Shown piece by piece: positions 30,130-41,869 of a stretch of DNA of 64,000 bases; within the stretch, counting starts at the first letter, position 1; every line of letters starts with the position of its first letter. This DNA comes from Symbiodinium natans (lineage: Eukaryota > Sar > Dinophyceae > Suessiales > Symbiodiniaceae): contig CAJNDS010002212.1 in NCBI GenBank assembly GCA_905221605.1, positions 60,001 through 124,000 on the forward strand, given 5' to 3'. A model generated the notes under the pieces. It had not been told where the DNA came from. It searched no databases and worked only from the letters and a program-made list of their open reading frames with translations. The position numbers were made by a program, and so were the translations under genes.

Positions 30130-33100
30130 CCTAAACCCCTAAACCCTGAACCCTATGAGGAGAAATGAAGTGCGCTGAGCTGCCATGTTTGTGCACCTGC
30201 CCGAGGGCCTTCCCATCTGCTAGCTTCTCCCGAAGCTCCTCTGCCTTTTCCGACATCTTCTTCTCACCTACTTGGAGGCTCACGGTACTTATGAACCCAA
30301 TTTCGGGTTTAGGGTTTAGGGTTTAGGGTTTAGGGTACTTATGAACTCAACTATTACTGTACTTATCACCCACTTATAAACCCCTCATAAGCCCCCTGAG
30401 TGCCAAAGATGGTTATACTTGGGTTAAAAGTACAGTTCGCATTGGGTAAGTAAGTACCATGAACCTCCAAGTGCACACACTGGACCGGAAGCAAAGTTTC
30501 TCGTCGACAAGGTCGCCCTCGTGCCGACTCTCTTGGAGTTCGAGACCACGCAGCCTTCTTTAGCGCTGTGCAGATCTCCATGAAGGTTTTGCCGTTGGGC
30601 CTGCCAGGAAGAGCGCGGGTGCCCGACGTTAAGCTGGCAACAACTTCCCTAAACCCTAAACCCTAAACCCTAAACCCTAAACCCGTCTGCGCAGCACAAG
30701 GGAGCTTTTAGACCCAGAGCCATCGCCCACACAAGTCTCCTCAACTCCCAATCTAGCAAAACTCTGGGGGCCTCTGCAGCATCCAGCCTGCGGGTTTAGG
30801 GTTTAGGGTTTAGGGTTTAGGACGGCTTGGTTGAAGGCTGGAACTGTGCCGGTGCACACATCGACGCTTCAGCATACGTCTGTGCTTTATTATTGATGAG
30901 CTTTGCTTCTGTTGCCACACTTCAAGCTGGACCGCGATGCGCACATTAGCCTTTCTGAGCAACTAGCAAGAGGAGAAGACTGCGACGCTCATGCTGATTC
31001 TAGCGTGCGCGTGCGTGTATATGAGATATATGTTGCCAGGGCAACCATTTTCTCCAGCCTCAAGCCGAATCCCCTCAACCCGAGCTGTAAAGCCTCCGTG
31101 CAACATCCGAAACATTAAAGCCTACACCCTAGCAAGGGCTAGGCCTCGCAGTCAGCTGGGAGCAGTCCGACTTCAAGTGGGCCAGCTCAGATGCCTTTGG
31201 CGGCAGAATAAGAGAATGCATGCAAATATGTATACGCACACACATGCATACGTACGTGCATACATGCCTGTAGAAACGAATATATGTATATGTACAAATG
31301 TACAATATGTATATATAAATATAAACAAATAAATAAATGAATAACTAAATAAATAAATAAATATAAATAAATATATATATATATATATACATAGCCATAA
31401 GACACAGTCCCTCGCTACAGGGGTTTAGGGTCCGCTGGGCGGCGGCATACCATGGCAAGATGCGCTGCGGTGGAAGGTCTCCATGGCAGTTCGCTCCTGG
31501 GAGGCTTCAGCCTGACAAAGCATGGCCCTAAACCCTAAACCCTAAACCCTAAACCCTAAACCCTGAACCCTGAACCCTAAACCCTAAACCCTAAACCCTA
31601 AACCCTAAACCCTAACCCCAAACCCTAAACCCTAAACCCTAGAGCACCCCCACATAATAGGAAGCCTGCAGGGAGCCTTAAGAAGGATGTCTTGGGGCAG
31701 TCCTTGGGAATGGGGCCCCTGGGTACATGGAGTCCTTTTGCGGTCTTCATAAAACGGGTGGGGTTTGCCTACAGAAGCCCAAAATCAAGCTTCTCGTTTC
31801 GGCCACATCTAGAAAGTCCCCTTAGAGGATTCTTAGGTAGCAGTAGCCTACAACAAAACGTGGTTTGGGTGCTTCAGGTACGTCTTTAGGATGTTCGGGA
31901 TGTGGGGCTTTAGGGTGGTCAACTGGGCATGCCCAAAAAACATCTCGCCATCAGCTGTGACAAGTCTTTGTGCCTGGCACCTCTCTTGAAGGCGGGCACA
32001 TTGCCTCTCATAGGCCGCCTGCGGAAACAAGTGAAGCATTGCTTAGCAAAACCACCCTGATCGACCTCAAAATCCGCAAACCCTAACCCCTAAACCCCAA
32101 ACCCTAAACCCTGTTAAAGGGCTCCGAGACCCTAAGCCCCAACCCCTACAAGCCCTTAAGAACCCGAAGCCCATGACCACAACTCCTATAAACCCTAAAC
32201 ATCCTTACGCCCCATCTTTTTTCTAGGGGGAGGGAAGGGGGGAGGGGGTGGGGCTTAGGGTTTAGGGTCCCTAAACCCTAAACCCTAAACCCTAAACCCT
32301 AAACCCTAAACCCTAACGTTTAGGGTGTAGGGTGGGGGGGGGGGGCCATGGATTTCTCCACCGGGCCTGTGCAGCTGCCAAGGCTCCAGCCTCAAAGTTC
32401 AGGAGGATGGTTTTGTGTTTTGAAGGAGTTTAGGGTTTAGGGTTTAGGGTTTAGGGTTTAGGGTTTAGGGTTTAGGGTTTAGGGTGTTTGATTTTGCTTT
32501 CAGGTTTTGAATTTGGTGTCGTGCCTGGGTGCTTCCGCCTGCCCGAGTCACTATTTCCTCCGATGTCAAGCAGTCCACATCTATTTGCATACGAAAACCC
32601 GCATTCCCATCTATTCTATTTGGAAATCGCTATTCACCCATTCCTCTATTTTTGAGTACGACGACCTCTCGAGTTCTTAACAGCAAAGCAGGAGAGCATC
32701 ACTTTTTAATTGTCTATGGGTGCAAAGTCTTTATTTGCTCTAAGCTCAAGATAGCTTCCTCCGAACATCTCTGTTTCCTGAATATTCTACGAGAACATCT
32801 TTGCGTGTTCCCGTACTTTTGTGTGCGCAGTACAACCAAAAGTGCCATTGTAGATTATTGTATATCTTCGGTCGTCAATGCAATTCGAAGTACGAACTGC
32901 TAACCGTTATGAGCAGCTGGGACCCTTTGGAAAGGCATCGGCCCTGAGACAAACCCTAAACCCTAAACCCTAAACCCTAAACCCTAAACCCTAAACCCTA
33001 AACCCTAAACCCTAAACCCTAAACCCTCCCCCCCCTCTGCTTCTGACCTCGCCACTCTGCAGGGCTGCCTGAGCAAGGTCAAAGCTTCATCAAGAGGAGG

Positions 33101-34690
33101 GTTTAGGGTTTAGGGTTTAGGGCTTAGGGTCAAGGGTTTGGGGTTTAGGGGTGGAACCCCCAGCGCAAGCACTCTGCAAGGCCCTGCAAGGCCCTGAAGG
33201 AAGCCAGTCTTCTGGGCTGCCGGCTCGTTGCTCGGCCGCCTGTGCCTCGGCGCGGAGTTCCGCCACCTCCGCTCAGGAGAAGACTCGGAATGTGCATGTT
33301 CTGCGTGTCTATCCCGAATCCTGCTGGCAAAAGGGAACGGCGAGGATCTCCGCCCAAGCAGCATTCGCAACATGCCCGCCCAAAGCGTCGGAAGAAGGGG
33401 AATGCATGGAGTGTTCTGACCGGTGTGCCCCCAGTTGCTGCCCGGGAGCTGAGAGGCCTTTCATGCACCGGATGCGTTACTGTCAATTCGCGCACACTTT
33501 CGTTGCGACAGGCTTGGCGAAGCGCCTGGACCGGATGCCCAGCCGAGAGCCCACAAAAATCCCACAACTCCGGTCGCCCGGCATCCACATCTTTCTACGT
33601 CATAAAGGTCACTGGGTTCTCGCAGACACACCTGCAACTTTCGGCTTGGGAGACAAGCAAATTTCAAAGCTGATGCAGAAAGTTGAGAACAAGTCGACTT
33701 GGCAAAGCGCTCTGGCGCACCCCCTACGCAATGGCCGCTGCATGCCTGCAGAACATGGACTTTTCAAGATGGTACGATTTCTAGGGGCATCCGAATCCAA
33801 GAGCTTCAAAATACCTAAATCTCAAGGCAGACACCCATAACGGACGCGCACCCAGCATGAACGTCGACAAGACCGGTGGACACCAAAGCAAGTACATTTC
33901 ATGAGAGCCTTTTTAAAGTTAGTATATCATGTTGTTCATGTAATTATAGTAGATTTTCTCAAACCCTGATAATGTCAGAGCGCTAGATTATGAACATATT
34001 GTTTTGCTGCTATCCTCACACGAGTTCCTGTTTCAAAAAAGGGCCCTGCCGCTGCAGCCCCACCTCACCGTCGAAGTAGCTGCCGGCCTGGCCTAGCCTG
34101 GGACTCTTGCGGCTGACGTGAGCTAACGACCTGACGGATCACTGGCCGTACGAAATCGATACAATACAAGCAGCTGTCCCCGAGGATCTTGGCGCCGAAA
34201 GTCCTTTTCACAGGGGCTGTGCAAACGTCCGTGCTGCTCCACTGTGTACAGGCATGAGATTCCTAAAGAAGGTTGAGCGAATATTCTGTCCTTGAGCTGC
34301 TGCTCCAAGACCTCGTTGTGCGAAACCGCGGCTTTCAATGCGGCCTTGCACGAATCACACACCCGGACAGGCACATGGCAGCCATCGCAACGCGAAGCCT
34401 GTGGCATGAGCAGCATGAGCTCCAACTCTGGGAAAACTTTGGGCGCGCAAAAGCTCTCAAACCATGGCACCACCCTCCCAGTTCTGGTTGCACCTCCTCT
34501 TTGGCGAGCTGGGAGAACAGACCGGAGAAGCGGCTGGAGAGCAACTCGACATTCTGACGCGCCTTGCTGCGTGGAAACGCTTGCGTGCCGCAGTCGTCGG
34601 GGCAAAGGCTGCGGGCAACGACTTGATGGTTCTGAGCAGGGAATTCCGACATTCCCCCTTTTGCTACATACAAATGTAGGTAATCCCTCC
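30130..34690 (-). CDS. Coiled-coil protein with partial FYVE-like zinc finger
   Basis: Exon-like minus-strand blocks in transcript order: 34435-34640 (NVELLSSRFSGLFSQLAKEE); 34270-34410 (ASRCDGCHVPVRVCDSCKAA, then NEVLEQQLKDRIFAQP); 33175-33285 (EVAELRAEAQAAEQRAGSPE); 33050-33095 (DEALTLLRQPCRVARSEA); 32345-32400 (LNFEAGALAAAQARW); 31960-32030 (AAYERQCARLQERCQAQRL); 31440-31525 (LCQAEASQERTAMETFHRSA); 31140-31200 (ASELAHLKSDCSQL); 30695-30790 (RRLDAAEAPRVLLDWELRRL); 30490-30640 (LPGRPNGKTFMEICTALKKA); 30185-30260 (EKKMSEKAEELREKLADGKA). PVRVCDSC with a preceding CxxC matches the end of a FYVE finger, which binds PI3P on endosomes, but the first half of the finger was not found. The rest is coiled coil. 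One gene or two cannot be settled. Confidence 0.45.
30270..30472. mobile_element. IE-B element, copy 5, split by a TTTAGGG array
   Basis: Ends ACTTGGAGGCTCACGGTACT and AAGTACCATGAACCTCCAAG. Four TTTAGGG units (30303-30334) interrupt it. The 13-base word GGTACTTATGAAC stands on both sides of the array. Confidence 0.85.
31528..31642. repeat. CCCTAAA array, about 16 units
   Basis: Two CCCTGAA variants near the left. It lies between coiled-coil exon blocks. Confidence 0.95.
31777..31874. mobile_element. IE-K element, copy 2
   Basis: Shares GATTCTTAGGTAGCAGTAGC, CTACAACAAAACGTGGTTTG and GGGTGCTTCAGG layout with the other copies. Confidence 0.4.
32950..33028. repeat. CCCTAAA array, 11 units
   Basis: Perfect units, followed by a C run, between coiled-coil exon blocks. 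Confidence 0.95.
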
Positions 34691-34810
34691 TGAAACAACA
34701 AGAATGAGATTCTCGAATTCCCTACTCAGAACCAGTAGGATGAGAGGCCAACATCTGCGGCTGCAAAGCCCGGCAGACCTCAGCGCGCCCGCAAGGTGTG
34801 TCATGATGGC

Positions 34811-34989
34811 ATCTTGGAGGTTCATGGTACTTATTAGCCCAATAATAACTGTACTTATAGCCCAATGTAGGGTTTAGGGTTTAGGGAATAATATCTGTAC
34901 TTACAACCCAATTATAACCACATTAGGGCACTTAAGGGGCTGATAAGTGGGTTATGATTGGTTAAATAAGTACCATGAACCTTTAAGAT
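34811..34989. mobile_element. IE-B element, copy 6, split by a TTTAGGG array
   Basis: Ends ATCTTGGAGGTTCATGGTAC and GTACCATGAACCTTTAAGAT. The array GTAGGGTTTAGGGTTTAGGG is flanked by near-identical words (ACTGTACTTATAGCCCAAT and TCTGTACTTACAACCCAAT). Confidence 0.85.
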
Positions 34990-36060
34990 CAACCTTTCAG
35001 ATTCCATTTGGCACTTGGTTCTGCAACGATCAAGGCGTGTTCACCACGACAGCCATCATGAAAGTACTTAATTAAGAGGGCTGTTGGCCGTATCCATTGC
35101 CCGATGTTGCTCTTACTATGTGTTCGCTTTCTTTGCTTGCATTATTAATACGAGTCCTGTGATCTCTTGCGAATCGAAAGACCCCATGGTCATTAGCTTA
35201 CTTGTAGGAGTCTTTTGGTGGATTCCCCATGCGAACGAGAACTAACTCGAAGATGAGGAGATTCATGAGGAACAAGTTTTCCAAGCGACTTCGTAAGACT
35301 ATGTACATATGTATCCATATAGATATATATGTGTGTATATGTATGTCAATTTGAATGCTTAAATGAATGCATATAGAAAACAAATAGATACACAATACAT
35401 AATCAAAAAAACACAAAAATGTCTGTATACATTATATTACATTATATTACATTATATTATATTACATTATGATCAAGAACCGTCCAACCTTTCTCCGGGT
35501 TAATGGGGCCCAAGTGCTACATCTGGCACCAACACGGAAACGAGAGCGGCACCCCATGTCTGGCTTCCTCCTCCCACCATCGCCTCGAAACACAAGATCT
35601 TCATTTGGGGCTCAGGGTTTAGGGTTTAGGGTTTAGGGTTTCGGGTTAGGGTTCCGGGTTTGCTTTCGATGTTAGGTGCACCTTATTGGGGTCCTTGTTA
35701 CAAGGGGATCCTACTATCCGGGGGTCTGTTTTAGGGGTTCCCTATTTTCGTAAAGCTTCATCTCTGGCTTTGTTGACTGAACCCAAAGCCCAAAAAACCC
35801 AAAACTCCTTTTTTTGCATCCGGGCCTCTTCGAACACTGCCGGGTAAGAACATACCTAACTGACCTTTGAAGCTACCCTGAACCGTTAAACTTAAGCCCA
35901 ACCCTAAACCCTAAGAATGGGTCCCTGGCATGTCCATCATGCAAGGGGGCTGACCTTACTCAGATCTCAGAGCGTCTCAGGCACAAACCAATGGCCGACT
36001 ACTAAGACGCTGCTAAGACAACTGCATGGCAGGCTTCGGCAGCTGGAGTCCTCACCTGCA
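34990..36060. other. Intergenic or intronic stretch, no gene recognised
   Basis: It is AT-rich at 35285-35470 with TATATTACATTA repeats, followed by a short TTTAGGG array (35608-35640) and an IE-J element (35676-35762). No convincing coding block. Confidence 0.4.
35676..35762. mobile_element. IE-J element, copy 3
   Basis: GCACCTTATTGGGGTCCTTG at the left and GGGGTTCCCTATTTTCGTAA at the right match the 22.7 kb copy. Confidence 0.5.
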
Positions 36061-36066
36061 GCTGTC

Positions 36067-36287
36067 GTGTGTGCATGTGTGTGCATGTGTGTGCATGTGG
36101 GTGCATGTGTGTGGGGGCGCGCGCGAGCGCGCGCGCGTCAGTACGTCAGTACGTCAGTACGTCAGTACGTCAGTACGTCAGTACGTCAGTACGTCAGTGC
36201 GTCAGTGCGTCAGTGCGTCAGTTCGTGATTCGTCAGTGTGTCAGTGTGTGAGTGTTTCTGTGTGTCTGTGTGTGTGTCTGTGTGTGT

Positions 36288-36330
<43 letters not shown>

Positions 36331-36450
36331 TGCGTGTGTGTGTGCGTGTGCGTGTGCGTGTGCGTGTGCGTGTGCGTGTGCGTGTGCGTGTGCGTGTGCG
36401 TGCGTGTGCGCGCGCCTGTTTTTGTCTGTCTGTGTCTGTGTGTACGTTGC
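36067..36450. repeat. Compound alternating purine-pyrimidine repeat
   Basis: From left to right: (TG)n with TGTGTGCATG units; a CG-rich run of GCGCGAGCGCGCGCG; about seven tandem GTCAGTAC units, then four GTCAGTGC units (36137-36222); (TG)n; and a long TGTGCG array to about 36410. The overlapping ORFs on both strands are repeat-driven and not genes. Confidence 0.9.
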
Positions 36451-36914
36451 GCTGGCCTTCTGGCGTATGCTGCGATTGTTGACGCATTGCCGCTGCATCG
36501 TCGCATGGCTCGGTACTTATACCTTAACGAAGAACAGATAAACGCGCCAAGCTTTCGCTGCCGGCCTGTCGATGTTCTAAGTCCAGATGTACTTGCGAGG
36601 TGGCTATATACTCAACAAATCTCAACAGCACAGTCTTGGCGCTCTGCAACCGCATGAGCTGGACAGCTGAAGGAGCCAGGACGAGCAGAACCGGCAGTCT
36701 ACGAGTACGGCACAAGCGTGCGCAGCGTGCGGGTCTGATCACAGGGTGTGGCTGTGCGAGCGGCAGTTTTTGCCTGGCCTGCACATCATTTCATTCACGC
36801 TATGCGGTGAGACTTGAACTCATGCACTATGTAGGCCAGTCAGGGCTGTGTTTGGCTGGCGGGGAGGCGGTGATCACGGTCGCCATGCGGGGCCTGTCAG
36901 CCAGCATGCTCTTG

Positions 36915-37415
36915 CGCTCGAATATTGATAATATCCATGATATAATATTAATACTATTAATAATATTAATATTGTTAATATTATTATTATTAATAACATT
37001 ATTAATATTATTAATATTATTAATATTATTAATATTATTAATATTATTAATATTATTAATATTATTAATATTATTAATATTATTAATATTATTAATATTT
37101 TTAATGCTATTAATATTATATCAATATTGTTAATATTATTAATTATTATCATTAATATCATTATTTATTAATATTATTATATTATTAATTATTTATAATT
37201 TTTAATATTAATTAATATTATTGATATTATTACTTATTATTATTATTAAATTATTATTAATATTGTTAATATTATTGACATTCTTGATATTATTAATATT
37301 ATTGATATTACTAATACTATTATTAATAATATTATTAATATTATTAATATTATTAATATTTCTAATATTATTAATATTAGTAATATTTTTTTATTATTAA
37401 TATTATTAATAATCT
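36915..37415. repeat. About 500 bp of AATATT/ATTATTA repeat
   Basis: Nearly pure A/T with the recurring unit TTAATATTA and periods of 9 and 3. It is almost self-complementary, so one strand can fold on itself. Confidence 0.95.
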
Positions 37416-37419
37416 TCGC

Positions 37420-37790
37420 GGACCCTGAAGAAGTGCTGCCACATGAAGCGCCTGATGCATCGGGAGGCCTCGCGAATCATACATGGCAACCCATACTTGC
37501 TTGTGAAAAGCTCTTGTGGCTCCTGCACAGAAAGAACTGTATTTTGTCTCATCCATGACAGAGGCTAAGCCGTCCCTAAGTACCAGGCGGTTGCGGCGGA
37601 GGAGGCGGTGGTGGAGAAGCCTGCCATCGGAAAAGACAAAAAAACAAAAACAACAACACGTTGCCGAAGAACACTTGCGCATTCAATCACGCTTGACCGC
37701 CTCGTCTTCGTCCTGGGAATCGAGAAGGTTGGGCTCATGGCTTGTAGTGTGTTTTCGGCCACCAGCCTAGTTGACTCGTCCGGTTTCGAG
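37420..37790 (-). CDS. Coding-like exon of unknown protein
   Basis: Not recognised. Block 37430-37580 reads DGLASVMDETKYSSFCAGAT, then AFHKQVWVAMYDSRGLPMHQ and ALHVAALLQGP on the minus strand with coding-like composition. A further block at 37650-37770 (PTFSIPRTKTRRSSVIECAS) may be part of it. It stops at the AT repeat, so it could be the end of a gene or an exon next to an AT-rich intron. Confidence 0.35.
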
Positions 37791-37978
37791 GCCTGAACCC
37801 TAAACCCTAAACCCCAAACCCTAAACTCTGAACCCTAAACCCTAAACCCCAAACCCTAAACCCTTTTTGCATCCGGACTCTAAACCCTAAATCCCAAACC
37901 CTAAATCCCAAACCCTAAACCCTAAATCCCAAACCCTATGATAGGTTCAGGATCGATCAGCTTGTGAGTCTCTACACT

Positions 37979-40180
37979 CTACAGACTGGTCCAATGGTCC
38001 TCGGTCGCTGGCTCTTCCGGCGCCTCTGGCGCCTCCTCCCAATAATAAGGGTGCAGGGTTTAGGGTTTTAGGGTAACTGTTCTTATATCCCAGTTATAAC
38101 CATACTAGGGCACTTAAGGGGCTTATAAGTGGGCTATAAGTACAGTGATAATTGGTTAGCAGGTACCCTGAACCTTCAAGTCCTCGTTGTCGGTCTCTGG
38201 GCGGCTGGGTGCAGAGGACGACACAGGTGAGGAGGACATACGTGGGACCTGCCAAGAATCATCAAAAAACACAGGAGGGAACCCTCATAAGGGACCTTAG
38301 GGACATTGGGGCTACTTAGGTATACAGGAACGATATACGGTAGAACAACGGTGAATAAGATTCAGGGTCACTTCTCGAGGCCCTCACTATATCCCTTAAA
38401 ATATATCTAAGGGTCCATGCACTTCATTATTATGTACTTGGGCCCTCAACTCCGGAATAGGAGATACTTTGAGGCCCAAGTATTCCCTATTTAGGTACAT
38501 GGACCCTTTTAGCCCTAAACCCTAAACCCTAAAGCCTAAATAGAAGTTAAGGAGTTGCGACCTCGAGCTCATACACAGATAGCGTGCCTGGCCCCTGCTT
38601 CGAGCTCGCTGCACCGCCTCCATGTAGACCTGAAAGGAGAGATTCACTTAGGGTTTAGGGTTTAGTTTAGGGTTTAGGGTTTAGGGTTTAGGGTTTAGGG
38701 TTTAGGGTTTAGGGTTTAGGGTTTAGGGTTTAGGGTTTAGGGTTTAGGGTTTAGGGTTTAGGGTTTAGGGTTTAGGGTTTAGGGTTTAGGGTCTAGGGTC
38801 TCGGGTCTAAGGCTTTCGAGGGCCCAAGAGGCCTTGTTTTTGTTTGATATAGGGTTTAGGGCTATCGTGCCCTCAACCCACAACTTCGACGCTGCGCTGC
38901 GCCGCACCAACGGCTCCAGCCGATCTGCATCAATCTGCCTCTGGCCACCCCTTCAGGCAGCCACACATCTTCATGAGCCTTAATAAGCCCTAATAAGGGA
39001 ATAGGGCCCCCCTTTCCCCCCTCCTTTCCGTCCTTATGGTATCTGCCGCAAATACTTTGCGGCAACACAAGGCATACTACCCCCCTGCATCTGGGCTTGC
39101 ATCGACAGTGACAGCCGCAACCCTTAACGCCAACGAAAACTAAAAATCCTTGAGGCCCCTGCCATCTTCAGCGCCAGGCGTAGCCGCAGAGACTTCGAAC
39201 CAAGAACCTCCTGCTGCAGAATGAAGTCCGCAAACCTCAGGAATGCTTCCCCTATAAGCCCAATAAGTTGAGAAGGGCTGAGGATTGACATGTCTCATTG
39301 TGTTTCAACAAGCGCATCCGTCAAGATCCCGCATTCAGGGAGGGATCGCGAGACCAGCTTCAAAAATGTGGAACCTTCTTGATTGATGCATGGACTACGG
39401 GCGGCGCCAGCATGCCTGAAACATCTTAAGGCTGATCGATATCTATTTCTAGATCTACATACATACATATATATATATATATGTAGATATATATATATAT
39501 ATATGTGTGTGTGTGCATATATATAGATATATATCTATATACACATAGATATAACATATATATATATATACATGCAGACTAGAGCCCCAAGCCCCGGTCA
39601 AGGACAAGGCTGCTCATCATCCTCAAATGTCTTGATGACGGCGTTGATCGACGTCACGGCCTGCGCCGGATGGCTGAGAGCAAGTCCCATGGGCCCCAAA
39701 CCCTACAAACCCTGCAAACCCCATAAACCCTACTTAAACCCTATAAACCCCCATAAACCCCAGAAACCCTAATTAAAACCCTATAACCCCTGTAAACCCC
39801 TATGAGCCCCTATAAGCCCTATAAAACCCTATACACCCTAAACCCCATGGGGCCTTCTCCTGGAAGGTGCGGAGCAGCCGGTCAGGCAGACCAAACTCCC
39901 GGATCAATTCTGCAAGGTCCTCCCCCCAGCCCCCAAGACTTCAGTGAGAGTTTCAGTTTAGGGACAGCGTTTAGGGTTTAGGGTTTAGCCCTGGGCCAAA
40001 AAGGCTAACGTTTCAATTATGGTATAGGGTTCTACATACCCCAAAAGGCCCTACTCAGCTGCTGAGTTCAACTTGTGCCAGTCGCCCTCGGCGGATGGTA
40101 CGGTACAACTTCTATTGAGTACCAGAACGAAGAAGCATCCGGCCTCATTTATGCCCGCCATGTCTGACAGGTCGCTACAG
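37979..40180 (-). CDS. Unidentified multi-exon protein with acidic tail
   Basis: Not recognised, but a consistent set of minus-strand exons: 40175-40062 (DMAGINEAGCFFVLVLNRSC, TVPSAEGDWHKLNSA); 39925-39845 (GEDLAELIREFGLPDRLLRT then FQEKAP); 39690-39595 (MGLALSHPAQAVTSINAVIK then TFEDDEQP); 39300-39130 (LSPSQLIGLIGEAFLRFADF, LQQEVLGSKSLRLRLALKMA); 38945-38875 (IDADRLEPLVRRSAASKLWV); 38630-38560 (VYMEAVQRARSRGQARYLCM); 38255-38190 (SSSPVSSSAPSRPETDNED); 38050-37979 (YWEEAPEAPEEPATEDHWTS) and a TAG at 37979-37981. Introns contain telomeric arrays, variant telomeric words, IE-E (38402) and IE-B (38075). The middle looks helical; the end is acidic. Phases were checked only loosely. Confidence 0.5.
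38075..38180. mobile_element. IE-B element, copy 7, left end replaced by TTTAGGG units
   Basis: It keeps GGGCACTTAAGGGGCTTATA and GGTACCCTGAACCTTCAAG, but the left arm is missing and TTTAGGG words take its place at 38056-38074. Confidence 0.75.
38402..38508. mobile_element. IE-E element, copy 4
   Basis: AAGGGTCCATGCACTTCATT at the left and CCCTATTTAGGTACATGGAC at the right, with GTACTTGGGCCC and GGCCCAAGTATT inside. Confidence 0.8.
38647..38812. repeat. TTTAGGG array, about 22 units
   Basis: One of the two longest arrays. It lies between the exons at 38560 and 38875, so it is probably intronic. Confidence 0.95.
39463..39568. repeat. TA/GATA-rich microsatellite
   Basis: (AT)n with ATATAGATAT and TGTGTG words. 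Confidence 0.9.
39690..39845. repeat. Variant telomere-like array (CCCTATAAA, CCCCATAAA)
   Basis: About 15 loose units of 9-13 bp between the exons at 39690 and 39845, so probably a whole intron of variant telomeric words. Confidence 0.8.
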
Positions 40181-41103
40181 CTTCTTTCGCCCCGCGGTGG
40201 AATGCAGCTGGTTCAACGTATTTCGGAATTCTGCTACCCAGTTCCGCAAGTGCGCATGACATGCTGTTAGCAGCACCTTGATCAAGGCCTACCTTTTGAG
40301 CCAATGCTGGGCCGCTCTCAATTTGCAACAACAGAGCGGCTCACACAGCAGGCGGCAACTCGCAACTCTGATTGCTACCAGGGGTTCTCAGCGCCTGGCA
40401 AGACAAACTGCATTTTCGCCGAAGCTCTTGCGAGCGATGTCGGTGTGAGGATCATAAAATAAGCGATTAAACGGCTGCGCATTGCCGCCAGCTGTCTCAC
40501 CGCAGCGTGGCGGGGCGATTTGCGTGGTATTGCCCATATAGGTTCTTTGAAGAGTTCGGCACCTTGGCTTCATGCGCGCGCATGCATAGGGGGCAGCATA
40601 AAGCACAACGCAGTATCGCAATGCGTCGCAATGTCTCGATGCCCACCCTGCTGCAGCATTCACACTGAGGCCTGCGCACACATGTCAGAGGCTGGAAGTT
40701 CCTCAGCTTGAGAGGCAAAAGCCTTCCTCAGCAGCACCCTGCTGGGAACTCAGGCGCGAGCAGAACTCCCAACCTGGTCATTCGTCGGCGCGAGACCTTC
40801 TTCCTGTGGATTTTCTAGGCTCTACAAGCGCAAAGGTGAAGATGGCTCATGGCAATGACTGAGTTCGAGGCCTCCCCATGGATATGGTTGTGATCAGAGA
40901 AACCAGACTTGCCAGCATCTCTGGACAATGGTGAAACGAAAGGCATACCCCGCTTTCCAAGAGCAGGGGTATCCGTTTTTGGGGTGCCACTTTTTGGGGG
41001 GAGAGGGGGGGGGGGGGGGGGCATACAGCGAGAACATGTATCGAAATCCATTCAAACAGTCATCATCCTGCCCTTGGTGGACTCAAAAGGGCTATGCTCT
41101 TCA

Positions 41104-41272
41104 TGACGACCCAAACCCTAAAGCCTAAACGCCCTAAACCCTAAACCCTGAGGCCTAAACCCTATAAACCCTATAAACCCTATAAGCCCATATCAGCCCT
41201 ATAAACCCTATAAACCCTGTAAATTCTATAAACCCTATAAACCCTATAATCAACCCTATCAACCCTAAACCA
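41104..41272. repeat. Variant telomere-like array (CCCTATAAA)
   Basis: It starts with CCCTAAA words and becomes CCCTATAAA repeats. Confidence 0.85.
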
Positions 41273-41347
41273 GCTCAAAAGTGAGTCCAGCCAGATGCTC
41301 GAAGACTATAACTGGGCACGATGCAAATTCATCGAATCCTCATGGGC

Positions 41348-41506
41348 CCACCTACCTGGTGCCCCGAGTACACCACACAGTACCCTTTTTTAAGGCGAAT
41401 TGTTAGGGCCTTTAAGGGGGCACCCCCGACTGCACCATCCAGTACACTTTCTGAAGGTTAATTGTTAGGGCCTTGGGGGGGGTACCAGGCAGTGGGGCCC
41501 ATGAAG
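41348..41506. mobile_element. IE-O element with internal duplication
   Basis: Ends CATGGGCCCACCTACCTGGT and ACCAGGCAGTGGGGCCCATG are inverted repeats. The core holds two related copies of CCAGTACACTTTCTGAAGG and AATTGTTAGGGCCTT. Confidence 0.7.
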
Positions 41507-41572
41507 ACTAAGCTAAGAAACTACGTGCTTGTTCTCAGTGGGGAGTTTGAGAGTGAGGTGCTCAACTGTAGT

Positions 41573-41655
41573 TCTTTTTAGGGCTTTTTGTAATTAGAGG
41601 ATTCTAGTATACTACCCCAAAAAGGTACTACATAGGAGCCTTTAGGTAAAATGAG
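41573..41655. mobile_element. IE-N element, copy 2
   Basis: TAGTTCTTTTTAGGGC at the left, ATTCTAGTATACTACCCC in the middle, and ACATAGGAGCCTTTAGG at the right. The third copy is at 46180. Confidence 0.65.
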
Positions 41656-41869
41656 GCTAAACCGAGTTTTATAAAGTTCCATTCGTCCCTGGCTGTGCCA
41701 AGAACCAGCATGCGAACGGGCGGTGGCGGCACAGGAGCCAAGCTTAGTCCTTGCCATGTGTGCGGAACTGCAGTGGCTTTCAAGTTCTGCGGTCTAGGGA
41801 ACCCTAAACCCTAAATCCTAAACCCTGAACCCTAAACCCTAAACCCTAAATCCTCAACCCAAAAGGGTT

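Noticed and set aside
33151-33840. 229-codon plus-strand ORF
   Set aside because: Its left part lies over a strong minus-strand coiled-coil exon (EVAELRAEAQAAEQRAG), and the right part has no support.
36210-36660. Long overlapping ORFs on both strands
   Set aside because: They translate the TG/TGTGCG repeat into Cys-Val or His-Thr runs.
38647-38812. CRISPR-like regular repeats in telomeric arrays
   Set aside because: Contiguous 7-bp units without spacers in a eukaryotic genome.
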